Origin: Bifidobacterium sp. N4G05
GTDB lineage: Bacteria > Actinomycetota > Actinomycetes > Actinomycetales > Bifidobacteriaceae
Direction: 5' to 3'
DNA: 64,000 nucleotides
Assembly: GCF_002742445.1 (NCBI RefSeq)
Contig: NZ_NJNQ01000004.1
Location: 186,001 to 250,000 of the forward strand
Both the position numbers and the translations under genes were made by a program. This document shows positions 7,774 to 16,414 of this stretch, piece after piece. Position 1 is the stretch's first letter. Each line of letters starts with the position of its first letter. The notes below the pieces were generated by a model. The model saw only the letters and a list, made by a program, of their open reading frames with translations. It made no database searches and was not told where the DNA came from.

Positions 7774-10209
7774 GTGTCTCACTCCCCCGAAGCCAATAAG
7801 CCCAAACCGCATATCGACGATGTGCCACCGAAACGCAGCCGTGATTTCGCCGATTTAACACATGCGTTCTTCGCACTGGTGCTCGGCATAGGCGTAATAC
7901 TGTTCTCCGTGTATCTGCACGGCACCGCATCCGGCGTGGAATCCGACGTTCGCTCCGCAGGACGCGTGGTCAGCTGGCTGACGGATGTGCCATCCTCCCT
8001 ACTGCAGCAACTTGCCATCGTATGCATCACCGTCAGCGTGCTCATCCAGCTGCTCGCATCCAAAGAATGGCTGCAAAGCGTGGTTTCCGTGATGTCCCTC
8101 ATCTTCGGATTCTTCGCAGTATGGGGCGTATCCGCACTGATCAGCAATTCCAACAATGCCATGCTGATCATTCCGCTACAATCCAACAGCACATCCGTAG
8201 GCACCGGACTGCTTCCCGATTTTTACGCCGCCATGACGTCATTCCTCACCGTTTCAGGCCCACGTCGTATCCGCTCATGCACCAAATGGGGATGGAACGT
8301 ACTGTACGCCGTGGCGATGCTGATGGTTGTGCTTTCATGGAATTCGCTGGCCGGCGCCATTACATCCTATGCCATAGGCCGCGTTATCGGCATGCTGATT
8401 CGTTTCGCCATCGGCACGCAGAACAATGGCGCCTGGGGCACACAGATCGAGCAATCATTACGTTCCATCGGCATTGACGTATCACTACTTACACGCAGAG
8501 TCGCCCCATACGCCGATTCAGGAGTATTGAAAGCCACATTAGATGATGATTTAATCGAAAATTCCCGTATTTACGATGTCGTCGATTATGAAGGCACGCA
8601 ATACACCGTTTCCGTGCTCGACAATCAGGTACATGCAGCCGGCTACCTCAATCAGGTGTGGCAGTGGCTTCGCCTGACCGGTGTTTCCATGCGCCGTGAC
8701 CGTTCCTCCGTCGACGCCACGCACCACCATTACGCCATGATTCTCGGCCTAGCCAACGCCGGCCTGAAAACTCCGAGCGTATACGGCGTGGCCGACTATG
8801 GAGAATCCTCCATTCTGGTATTCCACCGCAACCACATGCCATTGGAATGCAACCAAAACACCATGTCCGACCATGACATGGAAACATTCATGGAATACCT
8901 CGCAGCAGCACATCGCCATGGTTTCACACATCGGCGCATCACCCCCGACACCTTGTCTCGCATGGAAAACAATCAACCGGTAATTGCCGGATGGCAGAAT
9001 GGCGACTACGGCAGCGCATCGCCGAACTTCGCCCTTGACAAAGTACAGCTTCTCGTATTGCTTGCGACATTGAACGGCGTCGACCGTGCGATCGCCTGCG
9101 CTCGCAGGACCTGGGGCGATGAGCAGCTCATCAATCTGGCGCCTTTTGTGCAAAAAGCCGCCGTTCCCGCCGCGACGCGCACTCTGCCGGGTTGGGATAA
9201 GAAGATGCTTTCCGATCTACGTACACGGATTTCCGCGCTCGCCCCGCAGGATGTTGCGGATTCGATGGAAAAGGTCACGCTATCGCGATTCAGCTTCCGT
9301 TCCTTCTTCGCCATCGCCTTGCTGGTGGTTGCCGTATATGTGGTGTTCACACAGATACAGCCGGCCGAGATGATCAAAGCGGTCAGAGACGCGAATCTTG
9401 CTATGGCCTTGGTTTGCGTTGCTCTCGGTTTTATCGCATGGCTAGGTTCCGCCATCACCTTGGGTGTGTTCATGGATTCTGACAAACGCAATACGATCGG
9501 CTTGTTTTGCTCTCAAATGGCATCCGGCTTCACCGCCGTTTCCATGCCGGCCGGTGTCGGTCCCGCGTTCGTCAACCTTCAGTTCCTACGTAAAAGCGGC
9601 TATCGTAGCACCGCTGCGACGGCGGTTATGAGCGCGGTCTGGGCCGTGCAGGGAGGCACCACCATCGTGCTGCTGCTGATGATCGGCCTATTCACGGGGC
9701 GCAATACCTTGTCCGGCATGATTCCGACGAATACGCTGATCATGGTGATCGCCCTCGTCGCGCTGGTCGTATCGGCGGCCATGGCGATTCCTCCGGTACG
9801 TCATTTGGTGACCGAGAAATATCTTCCGATGGCAAAGGCCTACGCACGCAATCTAGTCGACGTTCTCGCACGTCCGAAGGAACTGGCTTTCGGCATAGCG
9901 GGCGCTTTGGTGCTCAACCTTGCGACCGGACTGGGCTTCTGGGCCGCGTTGATGGCGTTTGGGTATCACACGAATCCCATAGAGACCACGTTCATCTTCC
10001 TGCTTGCCAATACTTTGGGGTCCGCAGTTCCCACACCTGGTGGTCTGGGTGCCGTGGAAGCCGCGCTGTCGGTGGCGTTCACCGCCGTGGGCATTCCCTC
10101 CACCATTGCCGTGTCCGCTACTCTCGTCTACCGAATCGCCTTCTACTGGCTGCGAATTCCGGTCGGCGCGCTGGCTATGAAATGGCTCGACAGGCACAAT
10201 TTGATCTGA
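7774..10209 (+). CDS. Flippase-like (UPF0104/MprF-type) membrane protein with degenerate kinase-like domain
   Basis: I place the start at GTG 7774 (GGAG 10 bases before it; 811 residues); ATG 7729 is possible. Order of parts: several N-terminal membrane helices (to about residue 220); a soluble centre resembling an aminoglycoside-phosphotransferase/UbiB-type kinase, with HGFTHRRITPDTL near 380-393 in place of the usual HGDxHxxN, so the catalytic Asp is Phe; and a C-terminal multi-helix domain (about 510-805) of the lysylphosphatidylglycerol synthase transmembrane/flippase family (motif SAVPTPGGLGAVEAAL). Related actinobacterial proteins share this fusion. Probable role: moving or sensing a lipid-linked compound in the membrane; the exact substrate is unknown. 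Confidence 0.8.
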   Translation: MSHSPEANKPKPHIDDVPPKRSRDFADLTHAFFALVLGIGVILFSVYLHGTASGVESDVRSAGRVVSWLTDVPSSLLQQLAIVCITVSVLIQLLASKEWLQSVVSVMSLIFGFFAVWGVSALISNSNNAMLIIPLQSNSTSVGTGLLPDFYAAMTSFLTVSGPRRIRSCTKWGWNVLYAVAMLMVVLSWNSLAGAITSYAIGRVIGMLIRFAIGTQNNGAWGTQIEQSLRSIGIDVSLLTRRVAPYADSGVLKATLDDDLIENSRIYDVVDYEGTQYTVSVLDNQVHAAGYLNQVWQWLRLTGVSMRRDRSSVDATHHHYAMILGLANAGLKTPSVYGVADYGESSILVFHRNHMPLECNQNTMSDHDMETFMEYLAAAHRHGFTHRRITPDTLSRMENNQPVIAGWQNGDYGSASPNFALDKVQLLVLLATLNGVDRAIACARRTWGDEQLINLAPFVQKAAVPAATRTLPGWDKKMLSDLRTRISALAPQDVADSMEKVTLSRFSFRSFFAIALLVVAVYVVFTQIQPAEMIKAVRDANLAMALVCVALGFIAWLGSAITLGVFMDSDKRNTIGLFCSQMASGFTAVSMPAGVGPAFVNLQFLRKSGYRSTAATAVMSAVWAVQGGTTIVLLLMIGLFTGRNTLSGMIPTNTLIMVIALVALVVSAAMAIPPVRHLVTEKYLPMAKAYARNLVDVLARPKELAFGIAGALVLNLATGLGFWAALMAFGYHTNPIETTFIFLLANTLGSAVPTPGGLGAVEAALSVAFTAVGIPSTIAVSATLVYRIAFYWLRIPVGALAMKWLDRHNLI

Positions 10210-10363
10210 CAAACGCCCCCGTACGCTTCGGTTTACCCCCTATTTATAAAAAAAGCGCCCAAAGCCCTTATAAAATGCCGTTTCCCTCATAATAGTGCGC
10301 TAATATCATAAAGAACGTGGATGTTCGTAATCAGAATGTCCCCTGATCCAAGAAGGATGCTTT

Positions 10364-10645
10364 ATGGCATACAACAAGTCTGATCTCGTCTCGAAGATCG
10401 CTCAGAAGTCTAACCTGACCAAGGCACAGGCTGAGGCAGCTGTGAACGCTTTCCAGGACGTGTTCGTCGAGGCAATGCAGTCCGGCGAAGGCCTGAAGCT
10501 GACCGGCCTGTTCTCCGCTGAGCGCGTCAAGCGCGCCGCACGCACCGGACGCAACCCGCGCACCGGCGAAACCATCGAGATCCCGGCAACCTACGGTGTT
10601 CGCATTTCCGCCGGTTCCCTGCTGAAGAAGGCTGTCACCAAGTAA
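10364..10645 (+). CDS. hup: HU-family nucleoid protein
   Basis: 93 residues, normal for HU. The family signature is visible around 46-65 (GLFSAERVKRAARTGRNPRT followed by GETIEIPA), including the beta-arm that inserts into the DNA minor groove. HU is a dimeric, basic DNA-bending protein that compacts the chromosome and helps replication and recombination. An AGAAGGA ribosome site precedes the ATG. The gene stands alone: a 150-base AT-rich leader before it (a TAATAT at 10301-10306 may be a -10 box) and a perfect terminator after it. High codon bias fits strong expression. Confidence 0.97.
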   Translation: MAYNKSDLVSKIAQKSNLTKAQAEAAVNAFQDVFVEAMQSGEGLKLTGLFSAERVKRAARTGRNPRTGETIEIPATYGVRISAGSLLKKAVTK

Positions 10646-10666
10646 TCATTGCGATGATGGACGATC

Positions 10667-10704
10667 AGATGCCCCGACCACGATGGTCGGGGCATCTGTT
10701 TTTT
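10667..10704 (+). terminator. Intrinsic terminator of hup
   Basis: 14-bp perfect stem AGATGCCCCGACCA / TGGTCGGGGCATCT (10667-10680, 10684-10697) with a 3-base loop, then TTTTTT. Confidence 0.93.
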
Positions 10705-10791
10705 CTGATTCCCGCATGCAACCGTTTCTCAGGTTGATTCTGCGCTAGACTATGCATATTAGACATCGTGTCCATATAGATGGGGAATCTC

Positions 10792-11154
10792 ATGACCGAC
10801 CAACGCAAAGAAGAAGTCATCAACCAACTGCACGAACTCAACATCTTGATACTGCACACCAAGCTCAAGGCGACGCGCACACAGAGCGTGCTTCGCGCCG
10901 CGACACGGGTACGCAACGTCGAAGCGGCCCGTCGGGGCGTGGCACCACTACAGCAGCTTCCAAAATCATCAGGCACGGCAGCGCATATGCTTGACTGTCT
11001 GAACGAAGAGGAGCTTTCCACTCTCAGCGAACTTCTGCGGCGTATCATCGACAACACCGACACCAGACTCCTCGACGAAGAGTACGCGGAACGACGCAAA
11101 GCCATCCATGAATTTCTTATGCTGAATCACACAGACACGGAGGTGCGGGAATGA
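10792..11154 (+). CDS. Uncharacterised helical protein
   Basis: 120 residues from ATG 10792; an in-frame ATG at 10780 is possible. Almost entirely helical and charged with heptad-like leucines (VINQLHELNILILHTKLKA near the start, CLNEEELSTLSELLRRIIDN in the second half), suggesting a helical hairpin or coiled-coil protein. No membrane segment, signal peptide or metal motif. It is coupled by ATGA overlap to the next gene, a TIM-barrel-like protein, so the two are probably made together. I do not recognise the family. Confidence 0.7.
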   Translation: MTDQRKEEVINQLHELNILILHTKLKATRTQSVLRAATRVRNVEAARRGVAPLQQLPKSSGTAAHMLDCLNEEELSTLSELLRRIIDNTDTRLLDEEYAERRKAIHEFLMLNHTDTEVRE

Positions 11155-11951
11155 GCGACGAGCAGGAGGCCACTCCCGAGGCAAACGACCCCAAACCAAT
11201 TCGTATCGGCAAACGATCCCTATTCGCTCCAAGTGAGGCCGTGGCCGTGGAACAGCATTCCGTGACGCCTCACGTGTCACGCACCCGTTATGGAACCGCG
11301 CGCGTCGAAGGTCGTCTCTCCTCCCCCAATGCGCGAGTGCCCGAAGTCATATCGCAGCATTGCGGCGGCATCACAGTCAAAGGCCATACTCTCAAATCGT
11401 TCGCCTATACCACCGATGCCGTGATTATTCGCAACACCAATGCCAACGCCATTCTCGCCGTCTACCCGTTCACCGGCGAGCCGGTTATCACACAAGCGCT
11501 GCTCACTGTAGCCCAAATGCCGTTGTTCGTGGGCGTGGGCGGTGGCACCACCACAGGTCCACGTGTGGCCGAATTGGCTATGGTAGCCGAAATGCAAGGC
11601 GCGGCAGGCGTTGTCATCAATGCGCCAGCTCCTGCGGAAACCATCGAGACCACCATGTTGATGGTTGACATTCCAGTCATCGCCACAGTCACAGAAGACG
11701 ATGAGATCACCGAATGCAAGATCCTTGCCGGCGCGGCCATCATCAATGTGGCGGCAGGCGCACGCACCGCTCAGGTTGTGGCAAGCATCCGCATGCATCA
11801 CCCGGAAATCCCGATTCTCGCATCAGGAGGCGGTTCCGAAGAACGCATTCTCGCTACCATCGAAGCGGGTGCGGACGCCATTACATGGACGCCGCCAAGC
11901 GCGCAGCAGCTGCAATCGCAGATGATGGCGAAATACCGCGGCGAAGCCTGA
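11151..11951 (+). CDS. TIM-barrel-like protein of unknown function
   Basis: 266 residues, starting at an ATG that overlaps the previous stop. Repeated beta-strand then alpha-helix units end in glycine-rich loops (GVGGGTTTGPR, ASGGGSEERI) and a last strand GADAITWTPP, the pattern of a TIM barrel with a phosphate-binding site as in ThiG, HisF or FMN-binding enzymes. The first 60 residues look like a disordered or separate lead. No specific enzyme signature is recognisable, so substrate and reaction are unknown. It ends at a very long bidirectional terminator shared with pafA. Confidence 0.65.
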   Translation: MSDEQEATPEANDPKPIRIGKRSLFAPSEAVAVEQHSVTPHVSRTRYGTARVEGRLSSPNARVPEVISQHCGGITVKGHTLKSFAYTTDAVIIRNTNANAILAVYPFTGEPVITQALLTVAQMPLFVGVGGGTTTGPRVAELAMVAEMQGAAGVVINAPAPAETIETTMLMVDIPVIATVTEDDEITECKILAGAAIINVAAGARTAQVVASIRMHHPEIPILASGGGSEERILATIEAGADAITWTPPSAQQLQSQMMAKYRGEA

Positions 11952-12015
11952 CTTGAATCGGTCTAAAACGACACTAACCGCTTTAGAATCACGTAACGAA
12001 ATAGCGGAACACGAA

Positions 12016-12065
12016 TACGAGAGTGGGGCACGGTCCATAAACCTCGACCGTGCCCCACTCTCGTA
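12016..12065. terminator. 20-bp perfect bidirectional terminator
   Basis: Arms 12016-12035 and 12046-12065 are exact reverse complements (TACGAGAGTGGGGCACGGTC and its complement) around a 10-base loop. It lies between two convergent genes. There is no strong T-run on either side, but the stem is among the longest in the window. Confidence 0.8.
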
Positions 12066-12081
12066 GATGCATGCAGACCAT

Positions 12082-13548
12082 CTATGCCAAAGCATCAAGC
12101 ATGGCCTGGAAATCCTCGTTCCCTTCACATTGAAATGGATCGAGCAAGACCATGTCCATCTTCTGCGGCGTCTGCAACGACAACCTGGTCCAATCGCAGG
12201 AATACTGCGCGCCATACGCCTTGGCCGCGCAGACAAACCTGCCACGCAATGCGGCACGTGTATCTGCCGGAGGCGTGGTGCGGGCCTTCTGAGCCTGCCG
12301 ATCGCCAATCAATGAACACAAAGCCCCACGACGAAGCAACGAGTCATACAACGTGCCGTTGGCCACGTCATGATAATCCAAATCCAGTTGCTCCAATTTA
12401 CACTGTGCAACCTTCCCACCGGAACGGGTACGCAGCGCTTCGAACAGGCGATGCTTGCACACCCAGTCCACCTTGCCGCTCAAGGCATCCACATTGCCGG
12501 AACGGAATGTTTCCAACGCATTGTGCCACAGACGAATCACATCGTGCACATCGGTGCGAGGCAACGACGAAGCCACTTCCGGATGCTCATCCACGAACTG
12601 TTCCACAGTCTGCAGATAACGTTCCTGCATGGCTACGGCACCACCCTGCAACGTCGATCCGTCGGCCATGTCGAACGACGCATTCACGCCGCTCAGATCA
12701 TGGCTGACTGCACGATTGGCAGCGCCGGGATCCGTGAACGCGAAACGTGAGAATCCCGATTCATGCCCTTCACGCCCCGCCTGTTCAATGACACACAACA
12801 CCAGATGCGTGGTGGCAAGCTTCATCATCGTGGCCCATTGGGAACGATTTGAATCGCCGATGATCACATGTAGTCTCCGGAAAGCGTCGGGATCGGCGTG
12901 CGGTTCGTCCCTGGTGTTGACCATTGGACGCGATCTTGTGGTGGCCGACGAAACGGCCTCATCCAGAAAATCGGCGCGCTGCGTGACCTGGAAACCCGAT
13001 TCCGTCACCCTGCCTGCGCCAGTGAACACCTGACGTGTGATAAGAAACGGCAGCAATTCGTGTTCGATGACTTCCAACGGTACAAAACGTCGTACCAAGT
13101 AGTTTTCATGGCATCCGAACGAATGCCCCGCGGAATCCACGTTGTTTTTGAACACATGCACTGTGGCATGCGCCCCGTGAGTGGAACGGAGCCTCTGCTG
13201 GGCATCCTGCGCAAGGTCACGCATCACCAGTTCGCCAGCCGCATCCACAGCCAGAGCATCCATGGGATCGCAGGCCTCGGACGTGGCGTATTCGGGATGC
13301 GAGCCGACATCAAGATACAGTCGCGAACCGTTCTCAATATACGTATTGGTCGATCGCGCGGAGGCAACGATCGGCTGGAACATCATCATTGCCGTCTGGC
13401 TGGCGTCGCATGGCGCATCCGCGCCAGTCACACTGACGCCATATTCGGTTTCAATGCCGAAAATACGAGCGAAAGAATGAACCTCACGCAACGTTCCCGC
13501 ATCAAGCGGAGACGAGGAATGATTGCCGCTGTCTCGCAGCTGTGGCAT
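12082..13548 (-). CDS. pafA: Pup-protein ligase PafA
   Basis: PafA uses ATP to phosphorylate the C-terminal Glu of Pup and joins it to lysines of target proteins. Family motifs are clear: FGIETEYGV, LYLDVGSHPEYAT with the catalytic-base Asp80, FKNNVDSAGHSFGCHENY, TRSRPMVNTRDEPHAD and RRLHVIIGDSN. Length 488, with about 25 extra N-terminal residues compared with the mycobacterial enzyme. The ATG at 13548 overlaps the stop of pup (TGATG), so the two are translationally coupled; a GTG one codon earlier is also possible. Part of the minus-strand set arc, dop, IMPase-like, pup, pafA. Confidence 0.96.
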   Translation of the reverse strand: MPQLRDSGNHSSSPLDAGTLREVHSFARIFGIETEYGVSVTGADAPCDASQTAMMMFQPIVASARSTNTYIENGSRLYLDVGSHPEYATSEACDPMDALAVDAAGELVMRDLAQDAQQRLRSTHGAHATVHVFKNNVDSAGHSFGCHENYLVRRFVPLEVIEHELLPFLITRQVFTGAGRVTESGFQVTQRADFLDEAVSSATTRSRPMVNTRDEPHADPDAFRRLHVIIGDSNRSQWATMMKLATTHLVLCVIEQAGREGHESGFSRFAFTDPGAANRAVSHDLSGVNASFDMADGSTLQGGAVAMQERYLQTVEQFVDEHPEVASSLPRTDVHDVIRLWHNALETFRSGNVDALSGKVDWVCKHRLFEALRTRSGGKVAQCKLEQLDLDYHDVANGTLYDSLLRRGALCSLIGDRQAQKARTTPPADTRAALRGRFVCAAKAYGAQYSCDWTRLSLQTPQKMDMVLLDPFQCEGNEDFQAMLDALA

Positions 13549-13739
13549 CACTCGCCGCCTTTTTGCACGAAACTACCGACGTATTCCTCGGCATTGGACT
13601 CGAGCACCGATTCGATATCGTCAAGCACGGCATCCAACGCATCAGTGGTTTCGTCGACTTGCACACCGGCGGATTCGACAACGTCACCCACCTCTTGACC
13701 TGCGGATGCGGATTGAGCCTGTTCAAATTCCTGAGGCAT
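13548..13739 (-). CDS. pup: Prokaryotic ubiquitin-like protein Pup, ending in Gly-Gly-Glu
   Basis: 63 residues, the normal size, starting at the ATG that follows a strong AGGGAGGA ribosome site; a longer frame extends upstream but lacks one. The acidic, mostly disordered chain has the helical ATPase-binding segment (TDALDAVLDDIESVLESNAE) and the C-terminal tail VGSFVQKGGE. Because the last residue is Glu rather than Gln, Pup is ready for ligation without deamidation. The coding end (GGC GGC GAG TGA) was read directly. Coupled to pafA. A terminator-like hairpin lies only about 37 bases before the start. Confidence 0.97.
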   Translation of the reverse strand: MPQEFEQAQSASAGQEVGDVVESAGVQVDETTDALDAVLDDIESVLESNAEEYVGSFVQKGGE

Positions 13740-13775
13740 GACGTTCCTCCCTGTAACTCCCGGTTGCAAATCTAC

Positions 13776-13815
13776 AAAAAACACTGCGCCACACCTTATA
13801 TCAGGTGTGGCGCAG
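13776..13815 (-). terminator. Terminator-like hairpin between the IMPase-like gene and pup
   Basis: On the minus strand CTGCGCCACACCT / AGGTGTGGCGCAG (13 bp, plus coordinates 13784-13815) is followed by GTGTTTTTT. This is a textbook intrinsic terminator, yet the pup ATG is about 37 bases further on, leaving little space for a separate promoter. Confidence 0.88.
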
Positions 13816-13824
13816 CATGCAACG

Positions 13825-14655
13825 CTATGCCAAATACTGGCTCAGATCGTTGGTGATCAGGCCGTTGGTGGCCACCACATCGTTCTCCTGACGCCAGTGA
13901 ACGCCTTCGCCGTTCCACTGGGTCAGATGGCCTTGAGCCTCCCAAATCACCATGGCACCGGCGGACACGGCAGGCACGTCCCACTCATGCAAGTGCGGTT
14001 CGAAATACGCGTCGTACGTGCCGTCGGCCACCTTGCACAAATCAAGGGACGCCGGACCGACACGTTTAATATCGGCAGGACGCCCGGCGATCTTCGCCAC
14101 CACATCAAGCGCGCGCTGCGATTCGGACGATACCGGGGACATGCCGAAACTCACCACCGAACCATCAAGGGATGAGGCGGTTGAAGGAATGATTTTCTCG
14201 CGTTTGTCTCCCAGCGGGGTCCTGCGAATACGGATCGCGCCGGATCCACGCACCGCAAGATACGTCAATCCCAACGCCGGAGCGTGCACGACCGAAAGAA
14301 TCGGCTGTGCGGAGCACTGGTCGTTGAATTCGAATAATGTCACGGTGATGGTCCATTCCGGCATGTTGCGTGCGAAATTGATCACGCCGTCGATGCCGCC
14401 CACGCACCAGTATCGTTGGCCGGGATAACACTGCTCCGGCCTCAGCTGCCAGAAGCCATCGAACACGTCGACATAGGTCAGACGGTTGCTGATGAACTGC
14501 TGTAGGCGCTCGTCGGTGTTTGAAGTGAAGCGGAAGCAGTCTTCGGACGCTTCCAGTTTTCTCATGTCGCGCGGATTCGTCTGGTCGCTCAACGCATGCT
14601 TGCCTGCGTCCTGCAGGATGCGGGCGACTTCGAGGGCGATTTGCCTTAGTTCCAT
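13825..14655 (-). CDS. Inositol-monophosphatase-like protein with altered metal site
   Basis: 276 residues from the ATG at 14655. The overall pattern is that of the IMPase/HisN/SuhB superfamily: GGIDGVINF at 86-94 corresponds to the DPxDGTxN motif, and EWDVPAVSAGAMVI (Asp226) to the WDxAAG motif. The first metal-binding Asp of DPxDG is Gly86 here, Pro is Gly87 and Thr is Val91, and no clear GEE motif occurs about 20 residues earlier. Catalysis by the usual three-metal mechanism is therefore doubtful. It could have a shifted substrate or be a non-enzymatic relative. It sits between dop and pup on the same strand. Confidence 0.8.
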   Translation of the reverse strand: MELRQIALEVARILQDAGKHALSDQTNPRDMRKLEASEDCFRFTSNTDERLQQFISNRLTYVDVFDGFWQLRPEQCYPGQRYWCVGGIDGVINFARNMPEWTITVTLFEFNDQCSAQPILSVVHAPALGLTYLAVRGSGAIRIRRTPLGDKREKIIPSTASSLDGSVVSFGMSPVSSESQRALDVVAKIAGRPADIKRVGPASLDLCKVADGTYDAYFEPHLHEWDVPAVSAGAMVIWEAQGHLTQWNGEGVHWRQENDVVATNGLITNDLSQYLA

Positions 14656-14787
14656 AGATATGCCTTTTCGTTTCCTCTGTACAGTCCCGGCACGTCCTCT
14701 CCTCAAAATACCGGGATGATGTTACCTGTTGCCAATGGTCGTTCTTCGCGACCAATTGATGGCAATGTTACCCGCACAGATAGCATT

Positions 14788-16371
14788 TCATCGTAACATT
14801 TCCAAAATCGATGCCGCATCTTGGACACGTTCACAATAGCCAGAACATTGAGATTTGCTATATTTCAGAGGGTCTGACATATCCAATGAGACCATCGGAT
14901 TCTCCACGGTATTATCACCAATCGTTCGATGACGCACGGTGAGATGAGACCATGACGCAGCCACGACCTGCTCGGGGAAGCGACGAATAATCTCAGCACG
15001 CAACCACGCACGAGTAGCCGATGGCGCTTCAACCGAAGCCTGTTCCAACTGCTCGTCCGTGACCAGACGTTCCGTTTGGTCACGCAACCGATCGAAAATC
15101 GAATCGACGGGATCGATCGCAGCCCATTTCAAATCAACGGCCGCGATGCGCGCATCATCCCAGCCAGAGCCGATCTTACGCCGCAGCTTCTCCAACAACT
15201 GCCATTTCAACAGCCATTCGACACGGGAAGCTTCCCCACGCATCGCAAGTCGCATATCATCGTCGGCATGGCGAATGGCCGCCACATCGGCGAGCGCCTG
15301 TCCCCACATCGCCATGATGTTGCGGGTGGAGCGGTCCGGCCACGCCGGTTCGCCAGACGCATCGGTCCCATACACCACGGCCGAGGCGGCATACACCAGG
15401 GAACGCAATGTGACTTCGATCTGCCATGCCGTGGTTTCGCCGCCGTCTTCCAGCGGTAACGCGGCACCCAATGTAAGATCGTGCGACACCTCATGCATGG
15501 CGTGCACCGGATCGGCAAGAGTGACCGGCCTCAAGGCCTCATCCATGTTCAATCCCGCCTCTTCGGCATGTTCAAGCAGCCAAAGCAGCATGCTGGTGGT
15601 GCCAAGTTTCAGCGCTTGCGGCACATCCATACGGTTTGCGTCGCCGACAATCACATGCAGTCTGCGATATTCGTCGGTGCTATGCGATTCGTCCCTCGTG
15701 TTGATGATCGGCCTGTCGAACGTGGTCTGCAAACCGACTTTCATATGGAAGTAGTCGGCACGTTGGCTGAGCTGGTAGCCTGTGGTTTCGCTCCGCTCGC
15801 CAATGCCGACGCGACCTGATCCCGTGAAGATCTGCCTCGCCACAAAATGGGCCGTCATGAGTTTCGCAACCTGGTTGAATGGCACCGAACGCAGCATCAT
15901 GTAGTTTTCGTGAGTGCCCCAGCTTGCGCCTTTGCCGTCGACGTTATTGCGATGTAGCACGATTGCGGTGCCGGTCTGTTCGCTGGCTTTGCGTGCGCAG
16001 ACGCGCATGATGCAGTCTCCGGCATGGTCATAGAGCACGGCATCAAAAGGATCATTGGTTTCGGGAGACGAGTATTCCGGATGCGCATGATCCACATACA
16101 CACGTCCGCCATTGGCTGCGATCACGTTGGTGATGTTGAGTTGCGGCGCGTCGGTAAGCAGGTCGGGATGTGCCGCGGCGCGTTCCAGTCTGGTGCCTCG
16201 CGCGTCGTTGATGGGGTCTTCCTGCCGATAATCCCAGCGGATATGCTTAGTTCGTTCGTTCGCCGCGGCCCCAACCACGTCAAACGACAATTGCACGGGA
16301 TTGTAATGCCCAAGTTTCGGCGCCGAGACCGCATATTCGGTTTCCGTGCCCATAATTCGACGAACGCTCAT
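14788..16371 (-). CDS. dop: Pup deamidase/depupylase Dop
   Basis: 527 residues. Dop is the PafA paralogue that removes Pup from proteins (and deamidates Pup ending in Gln). Family motifs: RRIMGTETEYAVS at the start, YVDHAHPEYSSPE with the catalytic Asp94, NNVDGKGASWGTHENYM, RPIINTRDESH and RRLHVIVGDANR. The Dop-specific insertion between the first strand and the Asp loop (about residues 35-80) is present and distinguishes it from PafA. A GAAAGGAAG ribosome site precedes the ATG. Since Pup already ends in Glu here, the depupylase activity is the one expected to matter. Confidence 0.96.
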   Translation of the reverse strand: MSVRRIMGTETEYAVSAPKLGHYNPVQLSFDVVGAAANERTKHIRWDYRQEDPINDARGTRLERAAAHPDLLTDAPQLNITNVIAANGGRVYVDHAHPEYSSPETNDPFDAVLYDHAGDCIMRVCARKASEQTGTAIVLHRNNVDGKGASWGTHENYMMLRSVPFNQVAKLMTAHFVARQIFTGSGRVGIGERSETTGYQLSQRADYFHMKVGLQTTFDRPIINTRDESHSTDEYRRLHVIVGDANRMDVPQALKLGTTSMLLWLLEHAEEAGLNMDEALRPVTLADPVHAMHEVSHDLTLGAALPLEDGGETTAWQIEVTLRSLVYAASAVVYGTDASGEPAWPDRSTRNIMAMWGQALADVAAIRHADDDMRLAMRGEASRVEWLLKWQLLEKLRRKIGSGWDDARIAAVDLKWAAIDPVDSIFDRLRDQTERLVTDEQLEQASVEAPSATRAWLRAEIIRRFPEQVVAASWSHLTVRHRTIGDNTVENPMVSLDMSDPLKYSKSQCSGYCERVQDAASILEMLR

Positions 16372-16414
16372 CGATATGACTTCCTTTCGTCTGTTTTCAC
16401 ATTGTTCGACGGCA

